64,000 nucleotides of DNA from Symbiodinium natans (GCA_905221605.1 CAJNDS010000458.1:667136-731135), one strand, 5' to 3'; shown: positions 31,838 through 41,101, counted from the stretch's first letter. Numbers and translations: made by a program. The notes: generated by a model from the sequence alone, not told the origin.

Positions 31838-31931
31838 CAGACATTGGCTGTTCACGTGGTCCTCAGGGGAGACGTCCCGTTTGTTGGGCGTCCGCCCACC
31901 CGCAGAAATTGGCTACATCGACTTCACCTAA
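31838..31931 (+). CDS. Predicted terminal exon
   Basis: Two frames are open after CTGCAG; one ends RPPAEIGYIDFT with TAA exactly where CCCTAAA-like repeat begins, the other reads LAVHVVLRGDVPFVGR. Confidence 0.4.
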
Positions 31932-32384
31932 CTAAACCCCAAGCGAAGCCCTAAACTCTACATTCTAAACCCTGAAACTCTCAGCCCAAAACCCTAAGCC
32001 TCTTGAGCCTAAAATCCAGAACCCCCGCCCCGGGCCCTGATGCAGTAGCCCGAAGCGCTCACTGATTCTCAGTCTCCTGTAATTAGCCAGTTGTTTGACA
32101 AAAGTTTTTAAAAATCTCTAAGCCCCTCAACACCTGGGTCTCCGAAACCCCAAGTCTTCCTGAAGTCCCCCTAAAGCCCTGCTATGAGCCCCCAACTACC
32201 CGAAACTCCCCATAAACTGACGCCGGGATCAAGGTGAACGTTATAAATCACGCGACCCGGGGCTTAAGGGTTTAGAACTCAGGGTATCACCCTAAACGCT
32301 AAACCCTAAACCAACCCTAAACCCTATTGTCTACGCTTTTGATGGGATGTGGCTACCGAAGGATGCTTCCGATGTCGTGTACAG

Positions 32385-32480
32385 GGGGATGTATTGTGGA
32401 AGCAGCACTCGTTTGGGGTGCAAGGGGTTCTCTCAGACATCTTGCGCCAAGACCTGAGCACCTCGCAGAACTTCATCAGG
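32385..32480 (+). CDS. Predicted exon
   Basis: After GTGTACAG the frame reads DVLWKQHSFGVQGVLSDIL, then RQDLSTSQNFIR, 32 codons in phase 0, ending at GTTTAGGG. One of the clearest coding islands. Confidence 0.55.
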
Positions 32481-32668
32481 GTTTAGGGTTTAGGGTTTAG
32501 GGTTTAGGGTTTAGGGTTTAGGGTTTAGGGTTTAGGGCTTTAGCATTTAGGGCTTCGGGGGGTTCTAGATTCCGGGCTCCCAGAGAGACGTTGAGCCCTC
32601 AACCCTCAACCCTTAAAACCCTAACCCCTCGGGCCCTTATTGGCCCTGGAACCCTTAAACCTTTAAGC

Positions 32669-32757
32669 TTGGGATGTTCCCCTTCTACTTACAGTCCTTA
32701 TAGTACCCCCTATTAGAATCCCTATTAAGGACTGTGGGTATAAGAGGAACATCCCAA
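32669..32757. mobile_element. Foldback element family A
   Basis: CTTGGGATGTTCCCC to GGAACATCCCAA, with arms AGTCCTTA and TAAGGACT. Confidence 0.7.
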
Positions 32758-32839
32758 CGTGAAGCCCTCAAGCAAGGCCAAAGCCCTGGAAGGGGTTCTA
32801 GAGTTTATAGGGTTTAGGGTTTCGGGTTTAGGGTTTAAG

Positions 32840-32954
32840 TTCCATAGTGGCACAGCCGTCTCTAAGGTTCATCTATGGCGTCCGGCGTTGTTCCGTTTTT
32901 CGTTGGCGGGGGCTCAGGCCTTTGGACTGGGGAGTTGACATGGGGCTTCTAGAG
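32840..32954 (+). CDS. Predicted exon
   Basis: After GGTTTAAG the frame reads VAQPSLRFIYGVRRCSVFR, then LDWGVDMGLLE, to a GTACTT donor. Acceptor style matches that of 35090. Confidence 0.45.
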
Positions 32955-33102
32955 GTACTTCGGGTTTAGGGTTTAGGGTTTAGGGTTTAGGGTTTAGGGT
33001 TTAGGGTTTAGGGTTTAGGGTTTAGGGTTGAGTAGTTTCGCGGTGCCAGGATTTATAGGTTGAGGGCTTGTGGAGGCTGAAAGGCTGACAGCCTGTAATT
33101 CG

Positions 33103-33192
33103 ACGAACGCAGGTGCTTGGTCAGCTTGGCTCGCTGTCAGTTGCACAGACAATCTGGAACAGTTCCCTGTGTTGGCAGTGCTGCCGCCCTAA
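33103..33192 (+). CDS. Predicted terminal exon
   Basis: After CGAACGCAG all three frames are open; the most protein-like reads WLAVSCTDNLEQFPVLAV and stops at TAA where a CCCTAAA array begins. The motif V-S/T-CTDN recurs in the next island. Confidence 0.35.
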   Translation, partial: TNAGAWSAWLAVSCTDNLEQFPVLAVLPP

Positions 33193-33225
33193 ACTCTAAA
33201 CCCTAAACCCTAAACCCTAAACAAC

Positions 33226-33450
33226 GGAATACCGGTGGTGACATGCACTGACAACGCAGCAGCAGGTGCACAGTATACCTTGCTCCGATTGGCGAGAGAC
33301 CCGTGGTATGCCTGGCCCGGTCTCGAGTTGCCATTGCAAAGATCTGCGGTGGACGCCTCTGCTCGGCAGGGGGCCCTTAGAGTTGTTTTTCGCGCGCCAC
33401 ATAAACCCGCAACTTTATCCCTGAAGCCCTATACCCTAAACCCTAAATAA
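33226..33450 (+). CDS. Hypothetical coding island
   Basis: Open for 74 codons: VVTCTDNAAAGAQYTLLRLA, then DPWYAWPGLELPLQRSAV, ending in telomere-like sequence and TAA. Directly follows a 35-bp CCCTAAA tract with no AG, so how it is joined upstream is unclear. The opposite strand is also open. Confidence 0.45.
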   Translation, partial: GIPVVTCTDNAAAGAQYTLLRLARDPWYAWPGLELPLQRSAVDASARQGALRVVFRAPHKPATLSLKPYTLNPK

Positions 33451-33568
33451 ATAAATAAATAAATATATATATATATATATATATATATCGAAGCATATAC
33501 ATATCGAGGCAGATAGTATATAATATGGACCTTCCCTCTCTTATCCTCTGCTGTTCTTAAGGGGCTAG

Positions 33569-33784
33569 AACTCCGTGAGAACCCGAAACCTGCTCAGCTC
33601 TCTGGATGATGGCGGTTCCCTGCAAGATGTTAGGGCCCAGACTGCAGTGAGCCCTAAAGCTGGGATCACGCCCCCCATACGATACTTCCTACTGAGGCAG
33701 ATGAGCCGCAAACCCTTTTCGGGTTCAGGGTTCAGGGTTTTTAAGCGTTTAGTGTACAACTCTCCAACAAAAATCGGCAAGTGA
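33569..33784 (+). CDS. Predicted terminal exon reading through telomere-like sequence
   Basis: After GGGCTAG the frame is open for 71 codons (LLSSLDDGGSLQDVRAQTAV; PPIRYFLLRQMSRK) and passes in frame through GGGTTCAGGGTTCAGGG before TGA at 33782. Confidence 0.5.
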   Translation, partial: NSVRTRNLLSSLDDGGSLQDVRAQTAVSPKAGITPPIRYFLLRQMSRKPFSGSGFRVFKRLVYNSPTKIGK

Positions 33785-33820
33785 GCCGATCTCTTGTCTT
33801 CGCCCAATCCTGCTTCGCAG

Positions 33821-34280
33821 AGATCCACCTCCGGATGGAGCATCGCCCAGTTGACAGTTTGTACGTAGATGGCTGTGATGCTCGATGCCCGCGACGATGT
33901 TCGGTGACCTGGCAGCAGGAAATTCTTCGAAATTCTTCTCACCCCAAGTACTCTTAGTAGTAGAGTTCGTAACCTTTAACCTGCTTGGGGGGGTATATTG
34001 TAATCCCCATATCTTCACTAGAGGTTAACCTTGACCCCCCCCTGAAGATACTGGACAACTCAGAGTAAGGCCTGCAGTCTCCGTAGAAACCAGCAAGAGG
34101 TATCGGGTCTGCTTACTGAAATCGTCATGGGCGCTTAGCAAGTGGGCCCCAACAGGACGCAGATCTCAGCTCAACTCCATGCGCCTGTGTGTTCTCTCAG
34201 GCTTCAGGGTTGTCAACGACCTAAGCCCTACTGTAGACATCCTAATCCTATGCACCCGCAACCCTAGCCCTAAACCCTAA
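33821..34280 (+). CDS. Two coding islands flanking a family D foldback element
   Basis: Island 33821-33947 after GCTTCGCAG reads MEHRPVDSLYVDGCDARC. The element 33951-34063 follows, bordered by AGTA on both sides. After its terminal CAG the sequence is open in two frames (one to TAA at 34278, one reading LRRNQQEVSGLLTEIVM to TAG). The element behaves like an intron but the exact junction frame is not settled. Confidence 0.4.
33951..34063 (+). mobile_element. Foldback element family D, probable intron
   Basis: Begins CTCTTAGTAG and ends ACAACTCAG, flanked by 4-bp duplication AGTA. Interior has AACCTTTAACC and GGTTAACCTT as inverted arms. Further copies: 27441-27515, 34797-34890, 36522-36621. 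Confidence 0.6.
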
Positions 34281-34336
34281 ACCCTAAACCCTAAACCCTA
34301 AGCCCTAAGCCCTAAGCCCTAAACCCCTTACCCCAG

Positions 34337-34414
34337 GTTTTCTTCCCAGCGACCCTCCTCGGCGGCTGCAGACATGCAGTAGAGGCCAGTCACTTTGTTC
34401 GGAGCTGTTCCTAG
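34337..34414 (+). CDS. Predicted terminal exon
   Basis: After TACCCCAG the frame reads VFFPATLLGGCRHAVEASHF and stops at TAG. Confidence 0.4.
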   Translation, partial: VFFPATLLGGCRHAVEASHFVRSCS

Positions 34415-34796
34415 GATCTCTATGAGGCCGCGATTCCCGTTTGTGAGGGTAACCCTAAACCCTGAACCCTGGACCCTGAAGAGTTGGGAGGTGTATGGGC
34501 TGAGCCCTAGACCCGAGTCTCTGTACTCTAAGCCGCATGTTCAACTATTACACATAACGCCCTAAAACCCCAAAGTCCCTATTCGCCTGTATGTGGGCAC
34601 AAACCGCAGGTTTCTTGGGCCAGAGCCTCAACGCTAAACCTGTTTCTTAGGGTTTTGGGGTGTCCGTTCAGTTGATGGTTTCCGATATTGGGGGGAAGGG
34701 GGGGGAGGGGGCGGCACCTCATTGGGGTCCTGATTATTTTCGTAACCCCACATTTAGAGATCTGACAAGACATGCTAGACACCGATTCTCTCAGTC

Positions 34797-34890
34797 GTGG
34801 AGTAGGTAACCGTTAACCATCGTCAACCTTTTTGGGGTTTTGCAATCCCCATCTCTTCAAAAAGGTTAACCTTGGGTTCCCTTAAGATAG
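34797..34890. mobile_element. Foldback element family D
   Basis: GGAGTAGGTAACCGTTAACC and AAAAGGTTAACCTTGGG arms; right end replaced by CCCTAAA array. Confidence 0.55.
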
Positions 34891-34964
34891 TGTAAACCCT
34901 AAACCCTAAACCCTAAACCCTGAGCCCCAAGCCCCAAGCCCTAAGCCGCAAACCCAATCGCCAG

Positions 34965-35003
34965 GCCCACTTCGTAGACCCCAGAGGGCTGCAAAGGCTT
35001 TAA
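34965..35003 (+). CDS. Possible short terminal exon
   Basis: After ATCGCCAG the frame reads AHFVDPRGLQRL and stops at TAA. Very short, so weak. Confidence 0.25.
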   Translation, partial: AHFVDPRGLQRL

Positions 35004-35089
35004 GTCTTGAACTCTCTTATCTCTTCAGGTAAGGATGGACAACTAGGGTTCAGGGTTTAGGGTTTAGGGTTCAGGGTTCAGGGTTTAAG

Positions 35090-35379
35090 TTCTTGTGTGG
35101 AGGAGCGCTGGCAGTCTTTTGTACCGGATGTCGGCCCCCGGCAGAGCGTCCAAAGCTTGATTCGGACGCCATCGCGCAGATCGCGCCAGCGTGGGGGCAG
35201 GGACGCTAAGAGAGGTTCGGCTTTTTAGGGTTTAGGGTTTAGGGTTTCGGGTTTAGGGTTTAGGGTTTAGGGTCGAGCCGCAATCCCTAAGCCCTAAAGC
35301 CTGACTCCTAAACCCTGCAGGGTTTTGGGAGGTTTTCGCCGTGCTCGTCGAGTTGCTGGCGGCTTTGGGGTTCGAATAG
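35090..35379 (+). CDS. Predicted two-exon 3' gene end, basic protein with a hydrophobic tail
   Basis: Exon 35090-35214 (CVEERWQSFVPDVGPRQ, RRSRQRGGRDAKR) and exon 35321-35379 (FWEVFAVLVELLAALGFE, stop TAG) join in frame. The 106-nt intron starts GTTCGGCTTTTTAGGG, carries TTTAGGG at its 5' side and CCCTAA-type repeats at its 3' side, and ends CCTGCAG. The tail could be a C-terminal membrane anchor. Acceptor of exon 1 is TTTAAG within a telomere-like unit. Confidence 0.55.
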
Positions 35380-35510
35380 TTTGAAGTTGGTTTAGGGTTT
35401 AGGGTTTAGGGTTGTACGACAGTCAAAGAAGTTGTTAAACCTTGTATCCCACTGCCTACAAGTAACTCGTACTTGAGAGTCCGTGCTGGGTTGCGGGCTC
35501 ATAGATCTTT

Positions 35511-35720
35511 ATGGCTTTAGGTCCGCCTTTGCCTTCTTTCCGACCCCCAGTGCTGGACTACCCATTGGGGGACTTCGTTAGAACCATAGTTCAAGAACTG
35601 ATAGCCTATCTCAGGGTCAGGGTCCTTAGAAGTTTACTTGGATGTCGAGGGCCCCTCACTGTATCGAAGAAGCACGTCCTAGGCGCCCCAGGGAGTTCAG
35701 GTTCAGGCTCAGGGTCTTGA
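35511..35720 (+). CDS. Hypothetical protein, 69 residues or terminal exon
   Basis: ATG at 35511 follows GCTCATAG by six bases. The frame reads LDYPLGDFVRTIVQELIAYL and ends in an SG-repeat tail before TGA. CCGACCCCCAG at 35549 could instead be an internal acceptor. The motif LD-x-PLGD-x-VR recurs in the island at 42205. Confidence 0.5.
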   Translation: MALGPPLPSFRPPVLDYPLGDFVRTIVQELIAYLRVRVLRSLLGCRGPLTVSKKHVLGAPGSSGSGSGS

Positions 35721-35943
35721 ATGTCAGCGCCGGCAGTGTAAGAAAGTGCAGCTAGCCACAGGATGCCCAAGTACCAGTAGTATGCCCTTATCTTTAAAAA
35801 TGTGAGCTACCCACTCTGATTATCACATAAATGGTCTACCAAGGGACCATGTATACCTAAACCCTTAACCCTACACCTTAAACCGCACTTCGAAGGTGGA
35901 CTAAAGGAAGGCCCTTGGGCTCTTTGATGTTCGCTTCCGACAG

Positions 35944-36095
35944 CTAGATTGACGTGCTGGGCCGGCGTTGCTGTCCCCTGCGTGCGTTTGCGGAGTTCCG
36001 AATTACAGAGCCACTACTGGCTCCGCGCTGCCACCGTGGAAGTTCGCCTGACATGTTATCTGGAAATAGCAATGTTTTTTTGGAAGAATCGATAA
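35944..36095 (+). CDS. Predicted terminal exon
   Basis: After CTTCCGACAG the frame is open for 49 codons (LTCWAGVAVPCVRLRSSELQ; HYWLRAATVEVRLTCYLE) to TAA. Long for this window. Confidence 0.5.
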
Positions 36096-36407
36096 AGCCC
36101 TTCTTGAATCTAAGGAGGGTTTAGGGTTTAGGGTTAGGGTTTAAGGGTTTAGGCGGGCTTAGGGTTTGCAAAAAGAAGAGGAGCAGCAAAGGGTTGCTAG
36201 GATGCTGAGGCTTGGAGGGCTGAGGGGTCATGTGCCTGTTGGGCTTAGAGAGGTGTATCCGGGATTCTCGTTGCAGACAAACCCTGCCTTTTTTGTCAGG
36301 AGGGGTGGAAGGGACCGTCCCTGAACCCCTAAACCTTAAACCCAAAACCCTAAACCCGAAACCCTACTAGCAGCCCAGCCCCTCCCACCCTTGGCCCCGT
36401 CTTGTAG

Positions 36408-36483
36408 AACTGTCTCTCTTGGAATAAGACACCAGCAAAGTTCAAAACCATGAAGCGATCCTGGGTGAATTATTTGGTTGAGG
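36408..36483 (+). CDS. Predicted exon
   Basis: After CCGTCTTGTAG the frame reads NCLSWNKTPAKFKTMKRSW, continuing VNYLVE to GTTTAGGG. Confidence 0.5.
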
Positions 36484-36521
36484 GTTTAGGGTTTAGGGTT
36501 TAGGGTTTAGGGTTAGTAGAG

Positions 36522-36621
36522 TAGGTAACCTTTAACCTTTTTGGAGTAATATGATCCCCTTATAATCCTAAAGGTTAACCTTTAGTTCCCCCAGGTTACT
36601 GGACAACTAAGTTTGGGTTCG
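36522..36621. mobile_element. Foldback element family D in a predicted intron
   Basis: GAGTAGGTAACCTTTAACC and AAAGGTTAACCTTTAG arms, right end TTACTGGACAACTAAG. Lies between the exons at 36408 and 36679. Confidence 0.6.
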
Positions 36622-36678
36622 GGGTGTTCAGGGTTTATTAGTTTAGGGTCTAGGGTTTAGGGATTAGGGCGTTGACAG

Positions 36679-36780
36679 ATTGTTGTTGGTGCCAAGTTTG
36701 CAAGTAGTCACTTTCCTGGTGGCGGCAGTTTAATTTTGGCTGAGGCAATCTCGGGAGAAGCCCTACCTTGTGCCGACTAA
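36679..36780 (+). CDS. Predicted terminal exon
   Basis: After GCGTTGACAG the frame reads VVGAKFASSHFPGGGSLILA, then EAISGEALPCAD, stop TAA. Phase 0 and one dominant frame. Product unrecognised. Confidence 0.55.
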   Translation: MVVGAKFASSHFPGGGSLILAEAISGEALPCAD

Positions 36781-36807
36781 GTGTTAGGGCTTTAGGCTTT
36801 TTCAGAT

Positions 36808-36930
36808 GGGGATGTTCCCCTATACTAACAGTCCTTAATAGAGATTCTAGTCCCCCCTAGTATAATCCCTAAACCCTAAACTTTTTTGTCCCTATTGAGG
36901 ACTGTTAGTATGGGGGAGAAGACCCCAACT
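36808..36930. mobile_element. Foldback element family A with telomeric insertion in its loop
   Basis: Arms as in the other copies; the loop carries CCCTAAACCCTAAAC (about 36867-36881). Confidence 0.65.
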
Positions 36931-37227
36931 TTCAGACGTCGACCTTAAACCCCTAAAGATCAAGCGCCCCAGCACTAGGCCTAAACCCCAAACCCTAAAC
37001 GCCGAACCCTAAACCCTAAACCGGAAACCCCAAACGGGAGTCTACCTGTAGCCTACTCTATCCTAAACCCTAAGCCCCAAACCCTCAACCTTAAACCCTA
37101 CAAACCCTAACCTCTCTTGGCCAGAAACCCTCCAAGCCCAGCCACCCTGGAGGGTTCAGGGTTTGGGGTTTGGGTTTAGGGTTAAGCTGTTGCGACCCTT
37201 GAACCTAAACCATGAACCCTAAAATTG

Positions 37228-37348
37228 GGTTTTCTTTTTCCGAAGTTGGGGCTTATTGGGGTCCCCATTACAAGGGAATCCTACATTTGGGGGCGGGGGG
37301 GAGTCTATTTTAGGGGTCTGATTTTTTTTGGAACCCCCCCCAAATCAG
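37228..37348. mobile_element. Family G element
   Basis: TTGGGGTCCCCATTACAAGG, AATCCTAC, GGGGTCTGATTTT. Copies also at 34683-34760, 43450-43530, 46645-46735, 47095-47170 and 49578-49672, and reversed at 40693-40800. Confidence 0.55.
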
Positions 37349-37406
37349 CTGGGGACTATGCTTTTAGGACTTCTGGACTTGGAGTTTGGGGTTTAGGGTT
37401 TAGGGT

Positions 37407-37591
37407 ATGGCGTTCATGCGCTTTCAGTGGGTTCTTGGCCGGGAGGTTGTAAACCACCCCAAGTTTCAAGAAAAGTCTGCGAGACCGGGCCTTCAAGTTT
37501 TAGGGTTCAGTTCAGGGCTAGGACCCAGAGTCGGCCCTTATTCCTTTTTTTGGGCTTTTGGGATCCCTTATTCCTTTTTTTTTTTCCTTTT

Positions 37592-37622
<31 letters not shown>

Positions 37623-37856
37623 GGGGGTTGGGTTCCCTTATTCCTTTTTGTTTGTTTGGGGTTTGGGCTTCCCGTATAACCAGCCCCTTGAAACCACAAA
37701 GGGCGCCCTTTTTCATTCCTAGGTTGCTCTTGGGTGAAGGGTTGGAACCCCCCGAAGCGCCCTTGCTGACCTCCCTGACGTAGTTGCCCTTTACACTCTC
37801 AGATCCAGCCCAGGGTCCGTTTGGTTGGTTTTGTTCATAAGGCCGATCAGCCCTAA
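37407..37856 (+). CDS. Predicted complete two-exon small gene (47 residues)
   Basis: ATG at 37407 opens MAFMRFQWVLGREVVNH to 37496, then GTTTTAGGG donor. Exon 37803-37856 after CACTCTCAG reads IQPRVRLVGFVHKADQP and stops at TAA in the start of a CCCTAAA array. Both ends are phase 0. The 306-nt intron contains a family F foldback element with long T and G runs. Function unknown. An alternative is that CTTTCAG inside the first exon is the true acceptor. Confidence 0.5.
37518..37735. mobile_element. Family F element in a predicted intron
   Basis: AGGACCCAGAGTCGG at the left and GTTGCTCTTGGGT at the right, with T-run/G-run (37578-37627) inside. Other F-like pieces lie at 41620-41700, 49790-49870 and 60490-60560. 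Confidence 0.55.
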
Positions 37857-37940
37857 ACCCTAAAACCTAAACCCTAAACCCTAAACCCTAAACCCTAAAC
37901 CCTACACCCTAAGCCCTAAGCCCTAAACCCTAAACCCTAG

Positions 37941-38205
37941 ACTATGGCCACCTTGGACTCGCTACTTGGCCTTCTTCTGGGACCTTGCTCGCCTTCCATT
38001 TGAAGTGACTGGTGCATATGCTTCGTTCCATTCCAGGGATGCCAGGGCCCTAAACGGTGAACCCAAAATCTTAAACCCTAAACCCTGAACCCTGAACCCG
38101 GAACCCGAAACCCTAAACCTTGAACCCTCTCCAGATGTTGTCGACTTCTTTGTGCAGACGTTGAGGTCTGGGGTTTCAGGTCGCCTTGCTGGCAGAACTA
38201 AAATC
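37941..38205 (+). CDS. Predicted two-exon fragment joined across a CCCTAAA-type intron
   Basis: Exon 37941-38056 (WPPWTRYLAFFWDLARLP) follows CCCTAG at the edge of a CCCTAAA array; exon from 38135 (VVDFFVQTLRSGVSGRLAG) follows CTCTCCAG and joins in frame. The 78-nt intron starts GTGAACCC and is otherwise CCCTAAA-like repeat. The 3' border runs into a C-run at 38211 and is unresolved. Confidence 0.45.
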
Positions 38206-38362
38206 AACACCCCCCCCCCCCCCCCCCCAAAGCATCCCAACCCTTGAAACTCTGAAACTCTTACCTCGAAACTTACTTTGTAGAGTTGAGAGTTCTGCAG
38301 GGTTTAGGGTGTAGGGTTTAGGGTTTATTAAGTAGGGCTTATATGGTTTATGTAGCGTTTAG

Positions 38363-38467
38363 CGGCCCTTGCATCTGATGGATATTGGGAGCAAGCTGCC
38401 TCGCGCACGCACGTCGCTCCGGTCCCCGAAGCGTTCTGCTAGGGTTGCTAAGGCCACGAAAAGGAGG
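38363..38467 (+). CDS. Predicted exon, basic protein segment
   Basis: After GCGTTTAG the frame reads LMDIGSKLPRARTSLRSPKR, ending ATKRR exactly at GTTTAGGG. 35 codons, phase 0. Both splice sites lie in telomere-like units. Confidence 0.5.
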
Positions 38468-38516
38468 GTTTAGGGTTTAGGCTTTAGGGTTAAGGGCGTT
38501 TGTGGTTCAGTTGTGA

Positions 38517-38681
38517 TGCTCCCGTATACGACCAGCAGTGGCTAGCAGTCCTTGATCGGGATTGTCATAGGGGGTACTAGACCCTAAACCCTAAATCCTA
38601 AACCCTAAACCCTAAACCCTAAACCCTAAACCCTAGACGAATCCCTAAAAGGGACTGCTACTATCAGGCGGAACATCCCCA
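38517..38681. mobile_element. Foldback element family A split by a CCCTAAA array
   Basis: The loop holds eight CCCTAAA-type units (about 38579-38638), enlarging the element to about 165 bp. The array is therefore younger than the element. Confidence 0.7.
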
Positions 38682-38683
38682 GG

Positions 38684-38744
38684 TTTCAGGATCAACATGG
38701 GCCATAAGGCTTATAAGGACCGACTGTGAGGGCCGGAAGCGGTT
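38684..38744 (+). CDS. Possible short exon
   Basis: After GGTTTCAG, immediately downstream of a foldback element, one frame reads MGHKAYKDRL and stops, another runs through to a GTTTGG donor. Confidence 0.25.
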
Positions 38745-39159
38745 GAGGGTTTGGGGTTTGGGGTTTAGGGTTTAGGGTTTAGGGTTTAATTAGGGTTTAG
38801 GGTTTAGGGTTTAGGGTTTAGGGTTTAGGGTTTAGGGTTTAGGCTAGGATTTCTTACATGTTTCAGACGCAACACGCGAGCCTATCAGAAAGTTCTTAGG
38901 GTTCAGGAGTGTACCGCTTAGGGTTCAGGAGTGAGGGCTTTCGGATGCAGGTATTCAGGAATTCTGGGTTTAGGATTCAGGAGTTTAGGGCTTAGGGTTC
39001 ATAAGTTAGGGTTAGGCTTAGGGTTCAGGAGTCTAGGGTTTAGGGTTCGGGAGTTTAGATTAGGGTTGAGGGTTTTAGGGTTCACGAGTCAGGCTTCTGG
39101 AGGGTTAATCGCTAGGGGCTTCGGCGGGTTTTAGGGTTTAGATGCCTCACCTCCTGTAG

Positions 39160-39219
39160 CTGACCGGGGCGCACGCGCGCGTGCGGATCAGAGACTCAAA
39201 CAAGCCGCCTGCTTCATAG
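39160..39219 (+). CDS. Predicted terminal exon
   Basis: After CCTCCTGTAG the frame reads LTGAHARVRIRDSNKPPAS and stops at TAG. Confidence 0.4.
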   Translation: MTGAHARVRIRDSNKPPAS

Positions 39220-39558
39220 TCAGGGATGGTCTGCCGCTCCTAGGGTTTGTTTTGGGGGTTTTTCGATTGCAAGGTTTTCGAGTAACGGTTTAGGGGTTTA
39301 AGGTTTTAGGGTTTTGGGTTGCTTGCTTGAGGATTGAGAGGGTTTAGAGCTCCTGGGGTTGTCTAGGGTTAGGTGTTACGGTTTTGTGGCTTAGGGTGTG
39401 GGGGGCTTTAGGGTTGTAGGGTTTTAGGGTTCTAGGGGTTTTGGGGGCCTTGGGGGTTAGGGTCTACAGGGTTTACTTGGTTTAGGTGTCTCGGGCTTAT
39501 GCCGGGAGGGAATCGTGATTCGGTGTGGGCTTTGGGTTTTTGGATACTTGTTCCGAAG

Positions 39559-39689
39559 TGCATGAAATTTCCACCTATCTCAGCAGGGCCTATGACAAGC
39601 GCATACCATTCATCCCTGTAAACATAGTAAGAACTATGCAGGGCACACAGTCTATTGAAAGAGGCAACAGGCCAGAAACGGGAAAGTGA
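39559..39689 (+). CDS. Predicted terminal exon, faintly TIR-like
   Basis: The frame reads HEISTYLSRAYDKRIPFIPV, then RTMQGTQSIERGN, to TGA. The stretch A-Y-x-x-x-I-P-F-I-P-V resembles the core strand of TIR-type domains, but it is too short to assign. The antisense strand is open for 102 codons, so the strand is not certain. Confidence 0.4.
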
Positions 39690-39779
39690 AAAGCACAATG
39701 TTCCGACTTCCGAACTTGCAGATTTCGGGCTGAGGATCATGCAGCGTTGTCATTCATAAACTCACTCTGTCCACTTAGT

Positions 39780-40090
39780 CGCCAGTCTGACTTTCACACC
39801 TGCTTTGCCTTTGAAAGCGTGCACGCCATACCCGGGTGTGGCTTCCAGCACCAATGCTGACCTCTAAAGCCACCAGTTGCAGCCACAAAGTGAGACTTTT
39901 GCTCGCCTTCCGCACAGTTTCGGCCAGCAGACGGGGCTCCTTCTCGCGCGGGCGAAGAAGCGAAACTGACAGCCTCAGTTGGACTTCTAGGTTGCACTGT
40001 ACTACCCTCGTTCCCTCTTTTTGGGTGGGTTTAGATTCCCTCATAAACTTTCCTTTTCGCAAAAAAGGACATCCTTTCCTTGCCAAATGA
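39780..40090. CDS. Coding-like region, strand and frame unresolved
   Basis: Three + frames after CCACTTAG (one reads SDFHTCFAFESVHAIPGC) and a 103-codon minus frame are open. The right part, 40008-40090, resembles family F element sequence. Confidence 0.3.
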
Positions 40091-40373
40091 ACCCTAAAAT
40101 TGGGACCATGTACCCTAGACTACTATAATCCTTATTGGGGTATATGAGCCATAAACCCTATTGGTTGGGTTGGGTGGCTTTCGGGTTTTGAGGGCCTTTT
40201 GGGCTTCTTCACTGAGGGTTCTAGGTCTTTAGTCGCAGGCTTTTCTTGAGCCTGTACCCATCAGAGACTTCTCCCCGGGAGGGGTTTGGGGTTAGGGTTT
40301 TCTTGGAATTTGGGGTTTGGGGTTTAGGGTTTAGGGTTTCTGAGGATCATCGTTGATCCCTGAACCCGAACAC

Positions 40374-40493
40374 TGGGACCCAGAGTAGGTGTCATTTCCT
40401 TCGTTTAGGGTCTGGGTGCCCTTGCAAGCACCTTTAAACCAGAAAGGGTACCTTTTTTTTTCCTGGGTTACTCTTGGGTCTAGAACACCCCAA
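40374..40493. mobile_element. Foldback element family F with 5-bp duplication
   Basis: Ends GGGACCCAGAGTAG and TTACTCTTGGGTCTAG; AACAC on both sides (40369-40373 and 40494-40498). Directly 5' of the exon at 40512. Confidence 0.6.
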
Positions 40494-40511
40494 ACCCCTA
40501 GACCTTTTGAG

Positions 40512-40631
40512 ATTGTGGAAAGTTTTGAACAGTCGCTCGTGCACGAACGGGCCCCACCTTTCCCATCGCATGACAGCGTCTTTGCACAGATTTCTAAATC
40601 TTCAGTCTCGCATGACAGCGGCGCACGATAG
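40512..40631 (+). CDS. Predicted terminal exon
   Basis: After CCTTTTGAG the frame reads VESFEQSLVHERAPPFPSHD, then FAQISKSSVSHDSGAR, to TAG. A family F element with AACAC duplication lies just upstream. Confidence 0.5.
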   Translation: MVESFEQSLVHERAPPFPSHDSVFAQISKSSVSHDSGAR

Positions 40632-40692
40632 CGTTTGAGAGGAGACAAAGGCGAGCGTGCGTGTCACAATCCTGACGTTCACTGGACCTTCA

Positions 40693-40800
40693 CATCCCCA
40701 GAACCCAGAAGGGCCGCAAATAGGGGACACGTATTATAGACCCCCGACATAGTAGGATCCCCTTATATTATAACGACCCCAAATAAGGTACCAAAATTTT
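40693..40800. mobile_element. Family G element, reverse orientation
   Basis: GTAGGATCCCCTTATATTATA and ACCCCAAATAAGGTACC are the reverse complement of the G consensus. Confidence 0.5.
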
Positions 40801-40965
40801 CGGAAACACCCTAGAAAGGCGCCCCCCCCCCCCCCCCCCAAAAAAAAAAAAAAAATCAAAAAAATCAAGGGGCTCGAATTTTCGAGAGCTACCCATGCCC
40901 TTCTGAGCTTCTAAGTCGCGTCCCTTCTTACGGAATGTAGGATTTAGAGTTCATGGTTGGGATGG

Positions 40966-41062
40966 TTGGGATGTCCCCCCCTTCTACTGACTAACAGTCC
41001 TTTATAGGTATTATGGTAGGGGGGGGTACTATAATCCCATTAGGGACTGTTGAACATCCCAA
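40966..41062. mobile_element. Foldback element family A
   Basis: TTGGGATGTCCCCCC to TGAACATCCCAA with internal AGTCCTTTATAGG/TAGGGACTG arms. Confidence 0.65.
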
Positions 41063-41101
41063 ACCCTGAATCCTAGACCTCACTTCTACACGAACCCCAA
41101 G

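Noticed and set aside
39432-39740. 102-codon minus-strand open frame
   Set aside because: Overlaps a + strand frame with more protein-like sequence; no minus-strand splice or start context was seen.
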